The notes under the pieces: generated by a model
What the model was told of the DNA's origin: nothing
Seen by the model: the letters and a program-made list of their open reading frames with translations, nothing else
Databases searched by the model: none
Part shown: piece by piece, positions 11,383 through 22,515 of the stretch
Numbering within the stretch: the stretch's first letter is position 1
Layout: each line of letters opens with the position of its first letter
Origin: Datisca glomerata
Lineage: Eukaryota; Streptophyta; Magnoliopsida; Cucurbitales; Datiscaceae
Assembly (NCBI GenBank): GCA_003255025.1
Contig: QANY01002976.1
Span: forward strand, 3,146,615-3,210,614
Length of the DNA stretch: 64,000 bases
Reading direction: 5' to 3'
Translations under genes and position numbers: made by a program

Positions 11383-12382
11383 AGCATAGACTTTGAAAGA
11401 CTTATAAAGTGGAATGCATGCATTGGCATATATGTTAAAACTCTTAGATACCAGCAAACATTATGTATAAATCATTCAAGAAATGACAATTCCTATCCAA
11501 CTAGCATGTAGAAAATGAAGATATTCTATCTAATTTCTTGCATATGTAGTATGTTAAGAATTCGTATTCCAAATTTTCAAAATCTTGAAGTTTTTCTAGG
11601 GGATTGGATCATGAAAATAATTACGAGTAAGAAAGATGGACAAGAAGAAAGGAAGACGTGAGTAACTCTTCGTCTCTCCAAATCTGATCCTCGAAAACCA
11701 TTTTTCACATCTAAATATTGAATAAAAGGTACTCTTTGAGGAATCATTCAACTTCTTGGTCTTCGTGGCTTGAAGAACACTTCAATTTATGGAGTATAAG
11801 AAATTGAGGGCAACGAGGGCATCGATAGACTCTGAGGCCGGTGAGTCATGAAGATAGAATCATGAACTCACTCCAGGTAGTTCCCATTATTGAAATGAGT
11901 GATAAAGCTTCGAAATCAACCTTAAAATTATGATACGAAAATGCCGAGAAAAGTCCAGAATTTGAATTCTATAAATTTGTAAACTGAGCTTGTGAGTCCT
12001 CCATATAAAATATGATCTGTCAATCTGTCATAGATTTCTAGTCTATGTGAAATTTGTAAGATAATGACAGTGAAATTTGTTATAGTGCAATGAAAGATGA
12101 TGACAGAGATAGATTCTTCAACTTTAGATTTTCATCAGGAAGGAAAGAGAGCAAATCTTCGATTTTCTTAAATTTTGGGCAGTGAGATTTTGCAATCAAT
12201 AGATACTTAAAAGCGTGTTTTTTTTCGCTTGCCTCCAGATCTATACGTTATTGAGAGCTCAAGCTAATGTGTCAAGAAGTATAATAGTTTTATCTCTAAA
12301 ATTAATGTTGTTGGTATTGAAATTTTTCAATCTCAGGCAATGCAAGAAAATTAAAAATAATTTAGCTTCCAGCACAAGTAAA
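11383..12382 (+). repeat. Direct repeat, right copy
   Basis: Counterpart of 9049-10236, lacking the 190-base insertion. It ends in AGCACAAGTAAA and then runs into unique DNA before the Helitron-type terminus at 12522. Confidence 0.85.
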
Positions 12383-12522
12383 CACCAACTAGATTGAATT
12401 TCACTCGGATAGATTTTATATATTTTTAAAATTTCGATTGTAAATGCTACCAATTTTAGTTATCAAATAAGTTCTTATTCACATTTAGTTTAACACGTGA
12501 AACGCACGTGGTATTCAACTAG

Positions 12523-14020
12523 TATTATTAAATATATATAAACATTAATTTAGGACCATAAAAATTTCAGATATTAATTTACAGAATTTCTATAAAAAAG
12601 AACAAAAGTCAATAAATTTAAAAAAATGTTAAAATTCAAATATCACGCGATAATACTTTCAGTATACAATATAGTGTTATTAAATATAGGCATCTTAAAT
12701 ATTTCTTTAAATACTAGTTAGTTATTGAAAAACAAAAAAAGTATATTTTCCTTACAAAAACTAAATATTATATTAAAAAATGGTTTAAAAATATATTATA
12801 CTAAAATGATACAAATAAGTATTTACTTCCATATCCCTTAAATTAAGAGACGCAGATAATAACAACATTATTATGTTAAAATTTTCAAAAATCTGTAACA
12901 TTTTATGCAAAAATAAAATAATTGTTTCATTATAGGGATAAATACAGTCTACTAAAAAATACTATAATTTTTAAAAGATAAAATCGATAGAAATCTAAAG
13001 AATTAAGAAGGTTGACAAAAATCTAATTAGATGTGTGAAAACCACTATTTGGTGTGATTTCTGAATTTATTAACTATTTAACTATAATGGCCTAAAGCTA
13101 AAACACAAGGTAAAGCGATCCACTAACATAAAACTTTTGTCAAAAAGACTAAAGGGGAAACACAGTATACGGTAAATGAAATATTTTATTTATAAATCAT
13201 AACCAGTCTAAAAATTCATGAAGAGCAATAAATATCGGTTGATTCAAAATTTTAATTTAGGTACATTTGAGTCGTTAAAGTTTCTTGAAGTGTTTTTCTG
13301 TAAAATATTCAATTAGTTCATTTCAAACATTACATCAAATAATAAAGTAAATTAAATAAATAATCATGACGATTAAATCAAATAAATGAATTACTAAATG
13401 CATAATTAAATGCACGATTAAGTTGCGGTGTTACACAATATCTGACAAAGATATTATGACAATTTGGTATGGATGACAACACAAAACTGATGAATGCACC
13501 TTTGACCCCTCATTTTAATCTTAGCGCTTGTAGTGTCTCCTCGTCCAGATGAGGAGCTTGGGTACATTTGGTTTTTGGTTTTTATTAAACCCCACCAATG
13601 TCGGTTAATATCTTGACCCGAGTCATATGATATATGGCGATTATTGTTTTTAGGTTTTTTTTTTTAGACTTATACTTAGAAACATCCCACTTTGTGAGTT
13701 GTAACCAATTATAATCATTCTAGATTTGATTATATTGAAGATCGATTATCACCCCAACAAAAAGAAAAGCAAAAACATGTTCCGTAAACATCACTTTTTT
13801 GAAATGTAAAATTTGATTCCAACAATGTTACAAGAGCAGATCATGCACACCACTAATTGTTAAATCAAGACAAAAAAAAATGATACAAGAATCGGACAAA
13901 ACCATCAATACACAAAATGCCACATTAAATGGTTCAAAACATATTACATTACATATGTTTTACTCTATGTTGCTAATTTATTCATCAATCCACAAAATAA
14001 ACAACGATCAGAAATTGTAG
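12523..14020. other. AT-rich intergenic DNA downstream of PAR1
   Basis: No gene recognised. Mostly AT-rich, with a less biased part at 13430-13620. The PAR1 gene ends at 14028 on the minus strand, so its 3' untranslated region and polyadenylation site should lie at about 13800-14027. Confidence 0.45.
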
Positions 14021-14027
14021 AACTTAT

Positions 14028-15684
14028 TTATAACGGAGAGGGGGCAGGAGCAGAAGAAGGACCTGAAAACTCAGCCATCATTCGATGGGGATTCCAATAT
14101 TCCAGCTCACACAAATCTTGTATAAAACGCACACCTGCATTCCCGCATATCATTAGTGCCACGGTCCAAAAAAATAATCCGATATATAAGCTATGGTGTA
14201 AGCGTAACATCTTATATTGACGCTTCAAAGGTCAACAAAAACCTCTTTACTAAATTACGAAAATGCTAGATATTATTCTCATGTGGCCTGATCATCTAGG
14301 TCGTCAAAAGTTGATCGGACGGTCCAGATCAGATGATCTGTAAAAATCTCTCTTTATATCTGTGTACGTGGTGTGTGGTCACACATTTATATCATAATTC
14401 ACAGCATATATTTTTCTTAATAGTTTACTCATCACGAATAATACAAAACAACAAAACATAGTAGCAATAAACATCATAGGCATATATATTTTCAAAGTTA
14501 GAAATATCCTATTAGCAACATGTTTTGGCAAAAGCTACTCCGACTTCCATTTCATTATAGTTAAATTGTAAGGGCATCCTTTGATATTTAATTATGCAGA
14601 TAAATCGTTGTCAATTAGTAGTAATATTAAATGTCTAATAACACCATTCTATTTATATTAAATTATTTTAGAAATATTCTTCTCGTTTCTTACATTACTA
14701 ACGATTCTAGAAAAGAAAATTTAAAGGTATACATCAAAATCACTAACTTTGAAAACTTGACATATTCCAGCCATATATAATTTTTTTGGCTACGTAAGAC
14801 TTTTACTTATTCTTCGTTTTAATCACAATATGTTTTCTCTTATAATAAAAGATTCATCAAATACTTTTTTTTATAAGAGTGATTGATTCTGTAAATCAAC
14901 ATGAGAAGGGAGGCAAATATATATAGATACCCTCTGCGGCAGCCAAATTGAGGTAAAGGTCGAGAATGTTGGGACAATTCTGGTAGCAAGCAGGGGAGCA
15001 AAGATTGGTAGTGAACTGAGGTTCAAGGAGGATATCTGAGGAAAAACCGACCCAATTCCTATCAACACCACATGTTTTGACACATTGATCAGATTCAATG
15101 TAGCCGGCCATTCCTTTCGCCACCATTCCTGATGTCATGCACTGATATGCCACCCTCCCAGCCTTATTCTCTGACGTCTCCAACGAACACCTATTTCCAG
15201 ACGACGCTATTGAGTATGCACATGCATCCACCGGTAATTCCTCGCACACTATCTTTGCTCCTGCATCAACCATGCACCAAATGAAAATGAAAATATACCA
15301 TTATATTAGTAGTGTTATTAGAATCGTATGATTCTTGTATCTTCTCGCATCGCTTCCTTGAATAATTTCTTAAGAGAATTACACAATTCAATGGATTCCG
15401 ACGAATGAGACATGTGAATCGTCTTGTCCCCCTCGGGGAAGAGAAAAGCTCTATGATTGAAGAGTCGGGAAGAAGTAGGGTGCTGAAAAGATCGTACTTA
15501 TTGTATAATTCAGATTGTTCATTTTTACAATTACGTACATAACGCAAATTTTTTAAAGAAAATATAGTTTATTGAGAAATTAATCAACATAACTATTTCT
15601 TGATAAGATTTACTTACCTAGAGCAGCAGAGATGAATAGGGAAGAGATGAGGAGAACCAAAGGCAATTTGTTTGAGAGATCCAT
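14028..15684 (-). CDS. PAR1-family (photoassimilate-responsive) secreted protein, 167 aa, 3 exons
   Basis: Exons are 15618-15684, 14931-15260 and 14028-14134; they join in phase to 504 bp including the stop. Donors are GTAAGT and GTATCT, acceptors GATGCAG and AATGCAG. The start ATG precedes a signal peptide (MDLSNKLPLVLLISSLF, about 22 residues ending AALG). The mature part begins AKIVCEELPVDACAYSIASS and carries NRCSLET, YQCMTS, CVKTCGVDRNWVG, EPQFTTNLCSPACYQNCPNI and DLYLNLAAAEG, with many cysteines. This is the signature of the plant PAR1 family, known from a tobacco gene induced by sugar accumulation; the biochemical role is unknown. The C-terminus is Pro/Ser-rich (SAPAPSPL). Size is typical for the family. 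No stop or frameshift; the only intact host gene here. A TATA box lies about 160 bp upstream. Confidence 0.93.
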
Positions 15685-15840
15685 GGAATATTGAAAAAAG
15701 GGAATGTGGAGGATTCTTTGGTTGGAAGATTAGGGCAATAAATCGACAAAAAGATATAATTGTTTTTGAAAGAGAGAGTGTTTGTGTGAATGAGGGAAAT
15801 TGTGGATAGATAGGTTTTTGAAGATAACAGCATAAAATGT

Positions 15841-15852
15841 GCTATATATAGA
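15841..15852 (-). promoter_or_regulatory. Likely TATA box of the PAR1 gene
   Basis: The minus strand reads CTCTATATATAGCAC about 160 bp upstream of the PAR1 start codon. Position and sequence fit a plant core promoter with a roughly 130-base 5' untranslated region. Confidence 0.6.
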
Positions 15853-15899
15853 GAAGACAATCCGCCATTAGGAGAGTCTAATTAATTAATGAACACATT

Positions 15900-16859
15900 A
15901 TTCTTAGTCTGCGATATTGTTGGTTTTCTAACACAAAAATTAATATGCAGATAGGTTAGAACCCGTCAATATACATTACAACCCAACAAGGAGCTGAAAC
16001 TTAGACTTAGCGCGTTGAGAGATTATTGAGAGTAACAGTCATACTGTGATTATCTCTCTTAATGAGTCACACATAAGTCACTTTATGATAAAAGCGAATC
16101 CTAATGTATTGAATTACTGGTAGTTGTATGTATAAAATTGGGAGAGTCACATTGTGGTCACCATTTTTAATAATTTTTCTAACACGTCAGTGAAGACTAG
16201 AAGTAGGTCTAAATTTAATAAATAATTATGAAAACTCGAATTCATATTAGGAATGCTTTATGTATATGAATCAAATTTTCGCATTGAACCAACTGTTTGA
16301 AGCAATATGAGGGATCGAAATGACAGTTCAACTGGGATTGAGTCTTTGCGAGTGCACAACTTCCACCATTGTTCAATTGTTATGATTCATGAATTATTAT
16401 AATGAGTATAATCACAATAAATTAAAATAAAGGGGGGGAAGTTTCACGAGGAGAATAAAAAATATAACAAGTGCAACAACATTATTTGATTTTCATAACC
16501 AAAGCAAATCATTCCTAAGACTTCCAAAGAGATTTGAAATATGAGATATAAATAAAAAATAATTGTGAATTCATACTTAATGACCAATATATCTGTGAAA
16601 ATCACGTTGACTGTATGAAAACATGTTTGCCAATAAGTTAGACATCATAAGAAACATAACTAAACGGAGAAAGTATGTTAAATAAATTAAGAATTTATTT
16701 TGCATAATATACCTCGGGGTGTCAATACTGCCCACAGCCCAAAGGGCCATGGGTTTTGTGGGTATCCGATCCTAATGGGGCGAGTATGATTGTTTCAACC
16801 GGGTTTTGGTAGTAAAAAAATACGTTTCGTTAAGTAGGATAGGAGTATATAACCAAAAT
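15900..16859. other. PAR1 upstream region and intergenic DNA
   Basis: No coding region recognised. The stretch at 16720-16830 is less AT-rich (GGGCCATGGGTTTTGTGGG and GGGGCGAGTATG) and looks like part of an old repeat. Confidence 0.4.
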
Positions 16860-17304
16860 ACACACAGGTTTAGATAAGGTTCACGTACATTGCACATTAA
16901 AAGTGAAAAGAGAAAGGAGAATCATTTTAAGATGGTTTTGTAACTCCTTGTATTTAACTCAGGTGTGAAAGAATACACACATTGGTCTTGAGGAAGAAGA
17001 TTATTTTGAGTAGAGATGTGACATTTGATGAGTAATATATGTCCAAAAAGATGGGGATCGAGTTGAAAACAAAAAAGAGGAGGTTCCACAACAAGAGGAG
17101 ATCGAAACTGAGGTATCGTACAATTGTTTGTCCTCCAGTTGATCAAAACAAGGAGGATTTGGGTTCACGCAATGATGAGGCTTCTTTGCAGTAACCTCAA
17201 GCAGAGCCGGCATCAATTGCTCTTAGTAAAGAGAAATATAAAGAAGCATACTTTATATTGTTATATGGTAGCTTATGCCCTTCCTACCATTTATGATATT
17301 GATC
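16860..17304 (+). pseudogene. Ty1/copia fragment, integrase C-terminus to start of RT
   Basis: Plus-strand frames give ILSRDVTFDE (the SRDVxFxE motif ending copia integrase), then a charged linker (ELKTKKEEVPQQEE and similar), then YMVAYALPTIYDIDP, which resembles the segment just before copia reverse transcriptase. The frame changes several times. It stops at 17304 where a CACTA-type end begins. A copia RNase H segment with the same orientation resumes at 28245, so both may be parts of one broken element. Confidence 0.6.
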
Positions 17305-18570
17305 CACTACAAAAAGCAAGCCTTTTAGGGATGAAAATATTCGCTGCTAAGAGTCAAACTTTTTGTCGTAGATGGTTATGCCAACCAAAATGTATTCGTC
17401 GCTTTGTTCGTCACCATAGGCTCGTTGGGAAAGGTTTTGGCGACCGACATATTTTTTCATCTGTAAAGGGTTTTCGCAACGACGCTATTCATAGATTTCG
17501 TCATTGAGCAGTTTCAATCACCAAACTCCATTTATCGCTGAATCTGATTCAGTGAGCAATCTTTGTATTATCTTTAGAGCTAAAATCTCTCATAAATTCA
17601 ATATAATTAAACACCTGAATGTTCAAAATTATTGCACAAATTCATTGCGTCTATTCATTCTATTCAATATCTGACAGATCAACAGAGATGTTCGATATAT
17701 AAAACCTAGAATTGTACATATATTTCCACCTTTTTTTTCATCATCATATATCATTGATATGAATCTTAAAATATTGATAGTAAAACACACTTATAAAACA
17801 AAATGTACACGATTATATATCAAAATGTACACAAACAGAATCACAAATCATAGAAATAGTAAATTATTAGAAATAACATGGCAAAGTTGGGTCAAGCTTA
17901 CCACATAACTAAAAATTACTCTAGTTTAACACTGAAAGCACAAGTAAAGGGCATTAAAATGAAAATTTAATCTCTAAAATTTTGGATGGAACAAAACAAA
18001 ACAAAACCTAAAAATATTTTGAACTCACAAAAGAGCAAGGATCAATCGCTGGAAAAAAGCTTCATCGTTATCAGAGGAAGAGATGCAACAATGAGGGATT
18101 TCAGATGAGGCAAAGTCTACGAGATTTGAGCTGTTCGAGGACCGTAGAGTCGGCAAGAGAGGAGGTGCTCGGAGACCACATAGTCGGCGAGAGGCGAGGT
18201 TCTTGGAGCTTGGAAGCCATAGAGTCGGTGAGCTGCGACGACGAATGAGTTTTATAGATAGACAGATAGACAGATAGACATACAGACAGATATATAGATA
18301 GATTGAGATAGATAGATGGATAGATCAATAGATAGATAGAGAGAGAAATGCTCGACGGTGAATATTTACATATGACTGAAAACATTCATCGATAAATAGG
18401 ATAAAAATATCGCGCCCACATCAATTTCTTGCTTTGTCTACTAAATTCTACAACGGCGAAGATTGTTGGTCAGTAAATATATTGAGCGACGCAATATTTG
18501 GTCGGTGAAAGATTGGTGGGAAAATGGTGCGCAAAAATGTCAATGGCGATAAAATTTAGTTTGAGCGCTG
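17305..18570 (+). mobile_element. CACTA transposon end with subterminal repeats
   Basis: Starts with CACTACAAAAAGC at 17305, the typical plant CACTA terminus, followed by TCGC/GCGAC-type motifs at 17380-17510 (CGTCGCTTTG, TTTTGGCGACCGAC, TTTCGTCATTG) that recur in CACTA subterminal regions. A second cluster of such motifs is at 18450-18570 (GGTCAGTAAAT, GCGACGCAATATTTGGTCGG, ATGGCGATAAAATTTAG), where a truncated gypsy LTR begins. Either this is a small element of about 1.27 kb or the left part of the larger CACTA unit whose transposase and right end lie at 24.0-28.2 kb. Confidence 0.6.
18241..18342. repeat. GATA/GACA microsatellite
   Basis: Repeats of ATAGATAGACAGATAGAC and variants. On the minus strand it produces a Ser/Tyr/Leu-rich open frame that is not a gene. 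Confidence 0.9.
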
Positions 18571-19015
18571 ATTTGTATGTGATTGTGAATGTTGTTCTGT
18601 TTTGCATATGTGATATTTTACTTACTTAGTATATTTCTATATACTCACTCCATTTTATTATAAATTTTCAGATGATGATAACATTGATGAAGAGTTTATT
18701 GTCAAAGAGCTCTAGAGTCTCTGGTAATGGACGAGAGTCATCGATTCATATTTAAAAGTCTTGGTAATTGTTTATTTGATGTTAGGTTTTATTTAAGTTA
18801 AATCGTGAGACTTCAAAACACGTACTCTTAGGTTCTTGAATGTTTTATTAAGCAAAATTTCTTTTTATGTGATTAGGAGTTTGATGAAGGATTTGATTTT
18901 CTATAATATATTATCATATTTAATTTGAGTTTGTTTTTTTTAAAATTGACCTAGCTTCCACGATATTTTTAGTAAAATATTAACTAAAACTCAGTTAAAT
19001 TTTTGGGATGTTATA
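18571..19015 (+). repeat. 5' LTR remnant of the chromovirus
   Basis: Matches 23624-24029, including the shared AGATGATGATAACATTG and AAATCGTGAGACTTCAAA stretches. It lacks the first roughly 1.1 kb of the LTR. Confidence 0.88.
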
Positions 19016-19017
19016 GT

Positions 19018-19030
19018 TGGTATCAAAGCG
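19018..19030 (+). other. Primer binding site, tRNA-Met type
   Basis: TGGTATCAAAGCG lies two bases after the 5' LTR end; the canonical plant site is TGGTATCAGAGC, so one base differs. Confidence 0.85.
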
Positions 19031-20100
19031 ATTACGGTTCTATAGATAAAGGTTTTTGCTGAAAAGTTTTCTGAATTTTGATTTAATTGATGAAATTGTC
19101 TATGAATTTTTTTTTTCTGAATTTTAAGAGTCTGTGCCAGAATTTAGGATTCTGATGTGTCGGTGACAATGATACAATATTGAATTATTGATATGCGATC
19201 TATGAATGATTTGTGTGTTTGTCTTAACTATGAGTTTTTTGAACAACTATGGATCGACTGTTAATGACGAAGAAATTTCTGACGTGGAGTCCAATTTCTC
19301 CTTACTTCCTACACGATTTACAAGAAAGATGTTACTGGACCCAAATCGTAGATGTTCGATTAGAGTATAGGATCCACGGATTGCTAGAACGGGAGCACAT
19401 AATTGTGCTTCAGCATCGAGCATAGAGGGGTAGTATCCTCCTGTAGCTAGAGTTTTTCCCCGATAGGTGGGAATTCAACATTTTTCAGTGAGGCTTAATG
19501 ACGTTCAGGATGAGCCGATTGGATCTAACGATGAGGAAGTTACACAACCCTTATGTTTAGCTTCTAGGTGTTCACGAGCTGAGATTCAGGCGTCTGTCGC
19601 TATAGACTACGCACCTGGTTGCAGCCCTAGGGCGTACATTATACCAAAAGCCTTTAGTCCACAAGAAGGTGCAAAGGAAGATCCAAAAGAAGACCCAGAT
19701 GAAGATTTTCATTGAAATTTTTGATTTCTAAGGATAATATTAAATAGAAATTCTTTATATTATTTTCCTTAGAATAAGTAATTCTGTTAGTTTCATCTAG
19801 TATGTACCTTTTATCGATAAGTTGAATTTGACGACTCAAGTCAAGGCTATAGGAGCATGTTTTATTGTGGTAAAATAGGGGTTATTTTTGGAAGACTGTC
19901 ATGAGATGAAGGACAAGCCTAAAAGTCAAAGGATCGAGAACATACCCAAAGTATAAGGGAAGGTTTATGACATGACTAGGCTTATTTGGAAGACGCTTCA
20001 AATGTGATATCAGGTACACTTCTCATTCATGGAGTTGCCGTATTTGTATTGTTTGATTCTTGCACTATTTTATTTCTGCTAAGTTCTCTAGGAAGTTGAG
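19031..20100 (+). pseudogene. Degenerate gag region
   Basis: Between the primer site and protease no long frame remains. Fragments such as SMQDEPIGSNDEE-like acidic runs (19467-19715) do not show a zinc knuckle. I call it gag only from its position. Confidence 0.4.
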
Positions 20101-20960
20101 TGTGAAGATAGTACCTCATGAGGTTGAGCTTTGTGTGCCACCCCTTCAAGTGGTATTCTGTATACAGCAAGGCCATCAAATCTTGTTATGTAGTGATTGT
20201 TGATAGAGTGTTGAAGGCCACTTTTACTCTTTTAAGCATGCATGACTTCGATGTTATTTTTGGTATGGATTGGCTAGCTTCTAACTACGCCAATATCCTC
20301 TGTTGTAAACAAAAGATAATGTTTAACTCTCTAAGTAAGTCAAGCTTCAAATTTAAAGGATCGTGTTTGCACACACTACCTTAAATCAAATCGTCTCTGT
20401 AAGATAGACGATTGATTAACAATGGTTGTTGGGGATACTTAGCTAACATTTTGGACACGCGAGAGTTAGAATTAAAGCCGAGCAGTATCAAGGTAGTTAA
20501 ATATTTCCTAGAAGTCTTTCCTGAGACGTTGCCAGGCGTACCACCTGTTAGAGATATGGACTTCAACATTGAGTTAATTTCTGGAACAACTCCAATATCT
20601 AAGGCCCTATATTAAATGGCTCCTGCGGAGATGAAAGAACTTAAGGAGCAACTGCAAGAATTATTGGATAAGGGTTTTAATCGCCCCAGTGTCTCACCCT
20701 AGGGTGCACTCGTTCTCTTTGTAAAGATGAAAGATGGCTCTATGAGACTTTGTATCGACTATAGGGAGTTGAACAAAGTTACCATTAAGAATAAGTACCC
20801 TCTACCACACATAGAACATTTGTTCGACCAACTTTAAAGAGCTTGTGTTTTCTAAAAAATTGACTTGCAGTCCGAGTATCATCAATTGAGGATAAAGAAA
20901 GATTATATACTAAAGACAACTTTTCGTACTCGTTATGGAATGAGGGGTTCAGAATGTATC
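20101..20960 (+). pseudogene. Chromovirus protease and reverse transcriptase remnant
   Basis: The protease tail reads MHDFDVIFGMDWLASNYANI (20238-20300), typical of RVP_2-type retropepsins before the RT. RT follows: PGVPPVRDMDFNIELISGTT (20530-20590), then after a stop [41 protein letters not shown] and DLQSEYHQLRIKKD. The DYRELN and Q-YHQ blocks are RT domains 1-3. The YxDD part is missing because of a deletion at about 20955-20990. Stops are frequent. Confidence 0.85.
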
Positions 20961-20989
20961 GAGGGGTTCACAATGTATCTAGAGGTTCA

Positions 20990-22467
20990 GAATGGAAGTT
21001 TTAGTTCAATGTGCTACAACTAAGCTCACTCATTTAAAAGTCAAACCTGCACTTCAAGACAGAATTCATGAAGGGGCATGAGGATGCTACATTATTAACG
21101 GTCAGATCAGAGTTGGAATGTGATAAGTGGAAAAATTTCTCAGTTTCGAGTGATGAAATCCTCAAATTCAATGATAGAATGGTGGTATCTGATAGCGCGG
21201 ATCTGAAGAAATACATACTAACTGAAGCACACAATACCCCTTATTCTATTCATTCGAGTAGTACAAAGAATCATGATTTAATACGACACTATTGGTGGAA
21301 TGGTATGAAGCGTGATGTAGCAAAATTCATGGATCAATGTCTAACTTGCCAACAAGGCTGAGCGCCAGCATTCGTCTGGCCTTTTACAACCTCTAGAGAT
21401 ACCCAGATGGAAAAGGGAACATATTTTGATGGATTTTGTATCAGGATTGCCAAGGACGATAAAAGGATATGATACAATTTGGCTTATAGTCAATCGATTG
21501 ACTAAGTTTGCTTACTTCCTGCCAGGTAGTGTAACGTTTTCAATGGAAGACTGGGCAAAGTTGTATGTGAGAGAAATCGTCAGACTACATGGTGTACCTG
21601 TATCCATCGTATCATATCGCAATCCAATATTTACCTCCAAGTTTTGGAGTAGTCTTCAAGAAGCTTTGGGTACACAATTGAGTTTTGTACAAATTTTCAC
21701 CCTCAGACTGATGGTTACTCAGAAAGAACCATTCAGACACTTGAGGATATGCTCAGAGCGTATGTTTTGGACTTCAAGGTTAGTTGGAGTAATTAATTGC
21801 ATCTCGTTGAGTTTGCATACAATAACAGTTACGAGGCAACCATCAGGATGGCGCCATTTGAAACTTTATATGGATAAAAGTGTCGATCGCAAATCCATTG
21901 GGATGAAGTTGGTGAAAGAAAGCTATTAGGCCCAACTATGGTTCAACAAGAAAATGTTGCTATTTACAAAATTCGAGAAAGAATTAGAACTGCTCAGTGT
22001 CGCCAAAAGAGTTATGCGAATACTCGTAGGAAGAACTTGAAATTTGAAGTGGGTGACATAGTGTGTATAAAGATAGCTCACATGAAGGGAGTTATGAGAT
22101 TCGGAAAGAAAGGAAAGGTTAGTCCTCATTTTATAGGTCCTTTTGAGATCTTAGAACGGATTGGAGTTGTGGCTTACCATGTTGCTCTACCACCAGACTT
22201 GGTTGGAGTACACGATATATTTTGTCTCGATGTTGCATAAATATATTGCTGAACCGTGCCATATTTTGAGTTATGAACCACTTCATCTACATGATGATCT
22301 AACTTATAAAGAAGTACCAATTCAAATACTTGACAAAAAGACTCAGGTTTTACGAACTAAAGAGATCCATTTGGTGAAGGTGCTTTGGAAGAATCAAGAG
22401 GTTGAAGAAGCCACATGAGAACACGAAGAAGAAATTCAAACTCATTATCCAAATCTCTTTGAAGATT
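20990..22467 (+). pseudogene. Chromovirus integrase and C-terminal chromodomain-like relic
   Basis: Zinc-binding part: ILTEAHNTPYSIHSS...HDLIRHYWWNGMKRDV and CLTCQQG (21200-21358), the HHCC finger. Core: MMDFVSGLPRTIKGYDTIWLIVNRLTK (21426-21510) with the first catalytic Asp. C-terminal part: KSYANTRRKNLKFEVGDIV, KGKVSPHFIGPFEILERIG (22000-22170), and after a frameshift PIQILDKKTQVLRTKEIHLVKV and a YPNLFED end. This tail matches the chromodomain-like end of Tekay-type chromoviruses, which target heterochromatin. Frameshifts near 21700 and 22240. Confidence 0.88.
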
Positions 22468-22515
22468 GACTCTGAAATATTTTCGAGGACGAACATTTTT
22501 ATAAGGAGAAGATGA

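Larger units (their letters stand above)
8779..12522 (+). mobile_element. Putative non-autonomous Helitron, 3.7 kb
   Basis: The right end has the classical Helitron terminus: a hairpin CACGTGAAACGCACGTG at 12494-12510, ten or so bases, then CTAG at 12519-12522 followed by T. The best left end is A|TCTTAAGAGGC at 8778-8789, whose start resembles the left end of the neighbouring unit at 8217. Insertion between A and T without target duplication agrees with Helitron behaviour. It contains no Rep/helicase region, so it would depend on another element. Inside are a 1.1 kb imperfect direct repeat and a gag-like coding relic. The right end is stronger than the left. Confidence 0.5.

Noticed and set aside
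9049..12382. Complete LTR retrotransposon with 1.1 kb LTRs
   Set aside because: No TG/CA ends, no primer site, no purine tract; kept as a direct repeat only.
14871..15098. Alternative frame inside PAR1 exon 2
   Set aside because: Shadow of the PAR1 coding sequence.
18101..18385. Minus-strand frame with Ser/Tyr/Leu/Ile repeats
   Set aside because: Translation of a GATA/GACA microsatellite.
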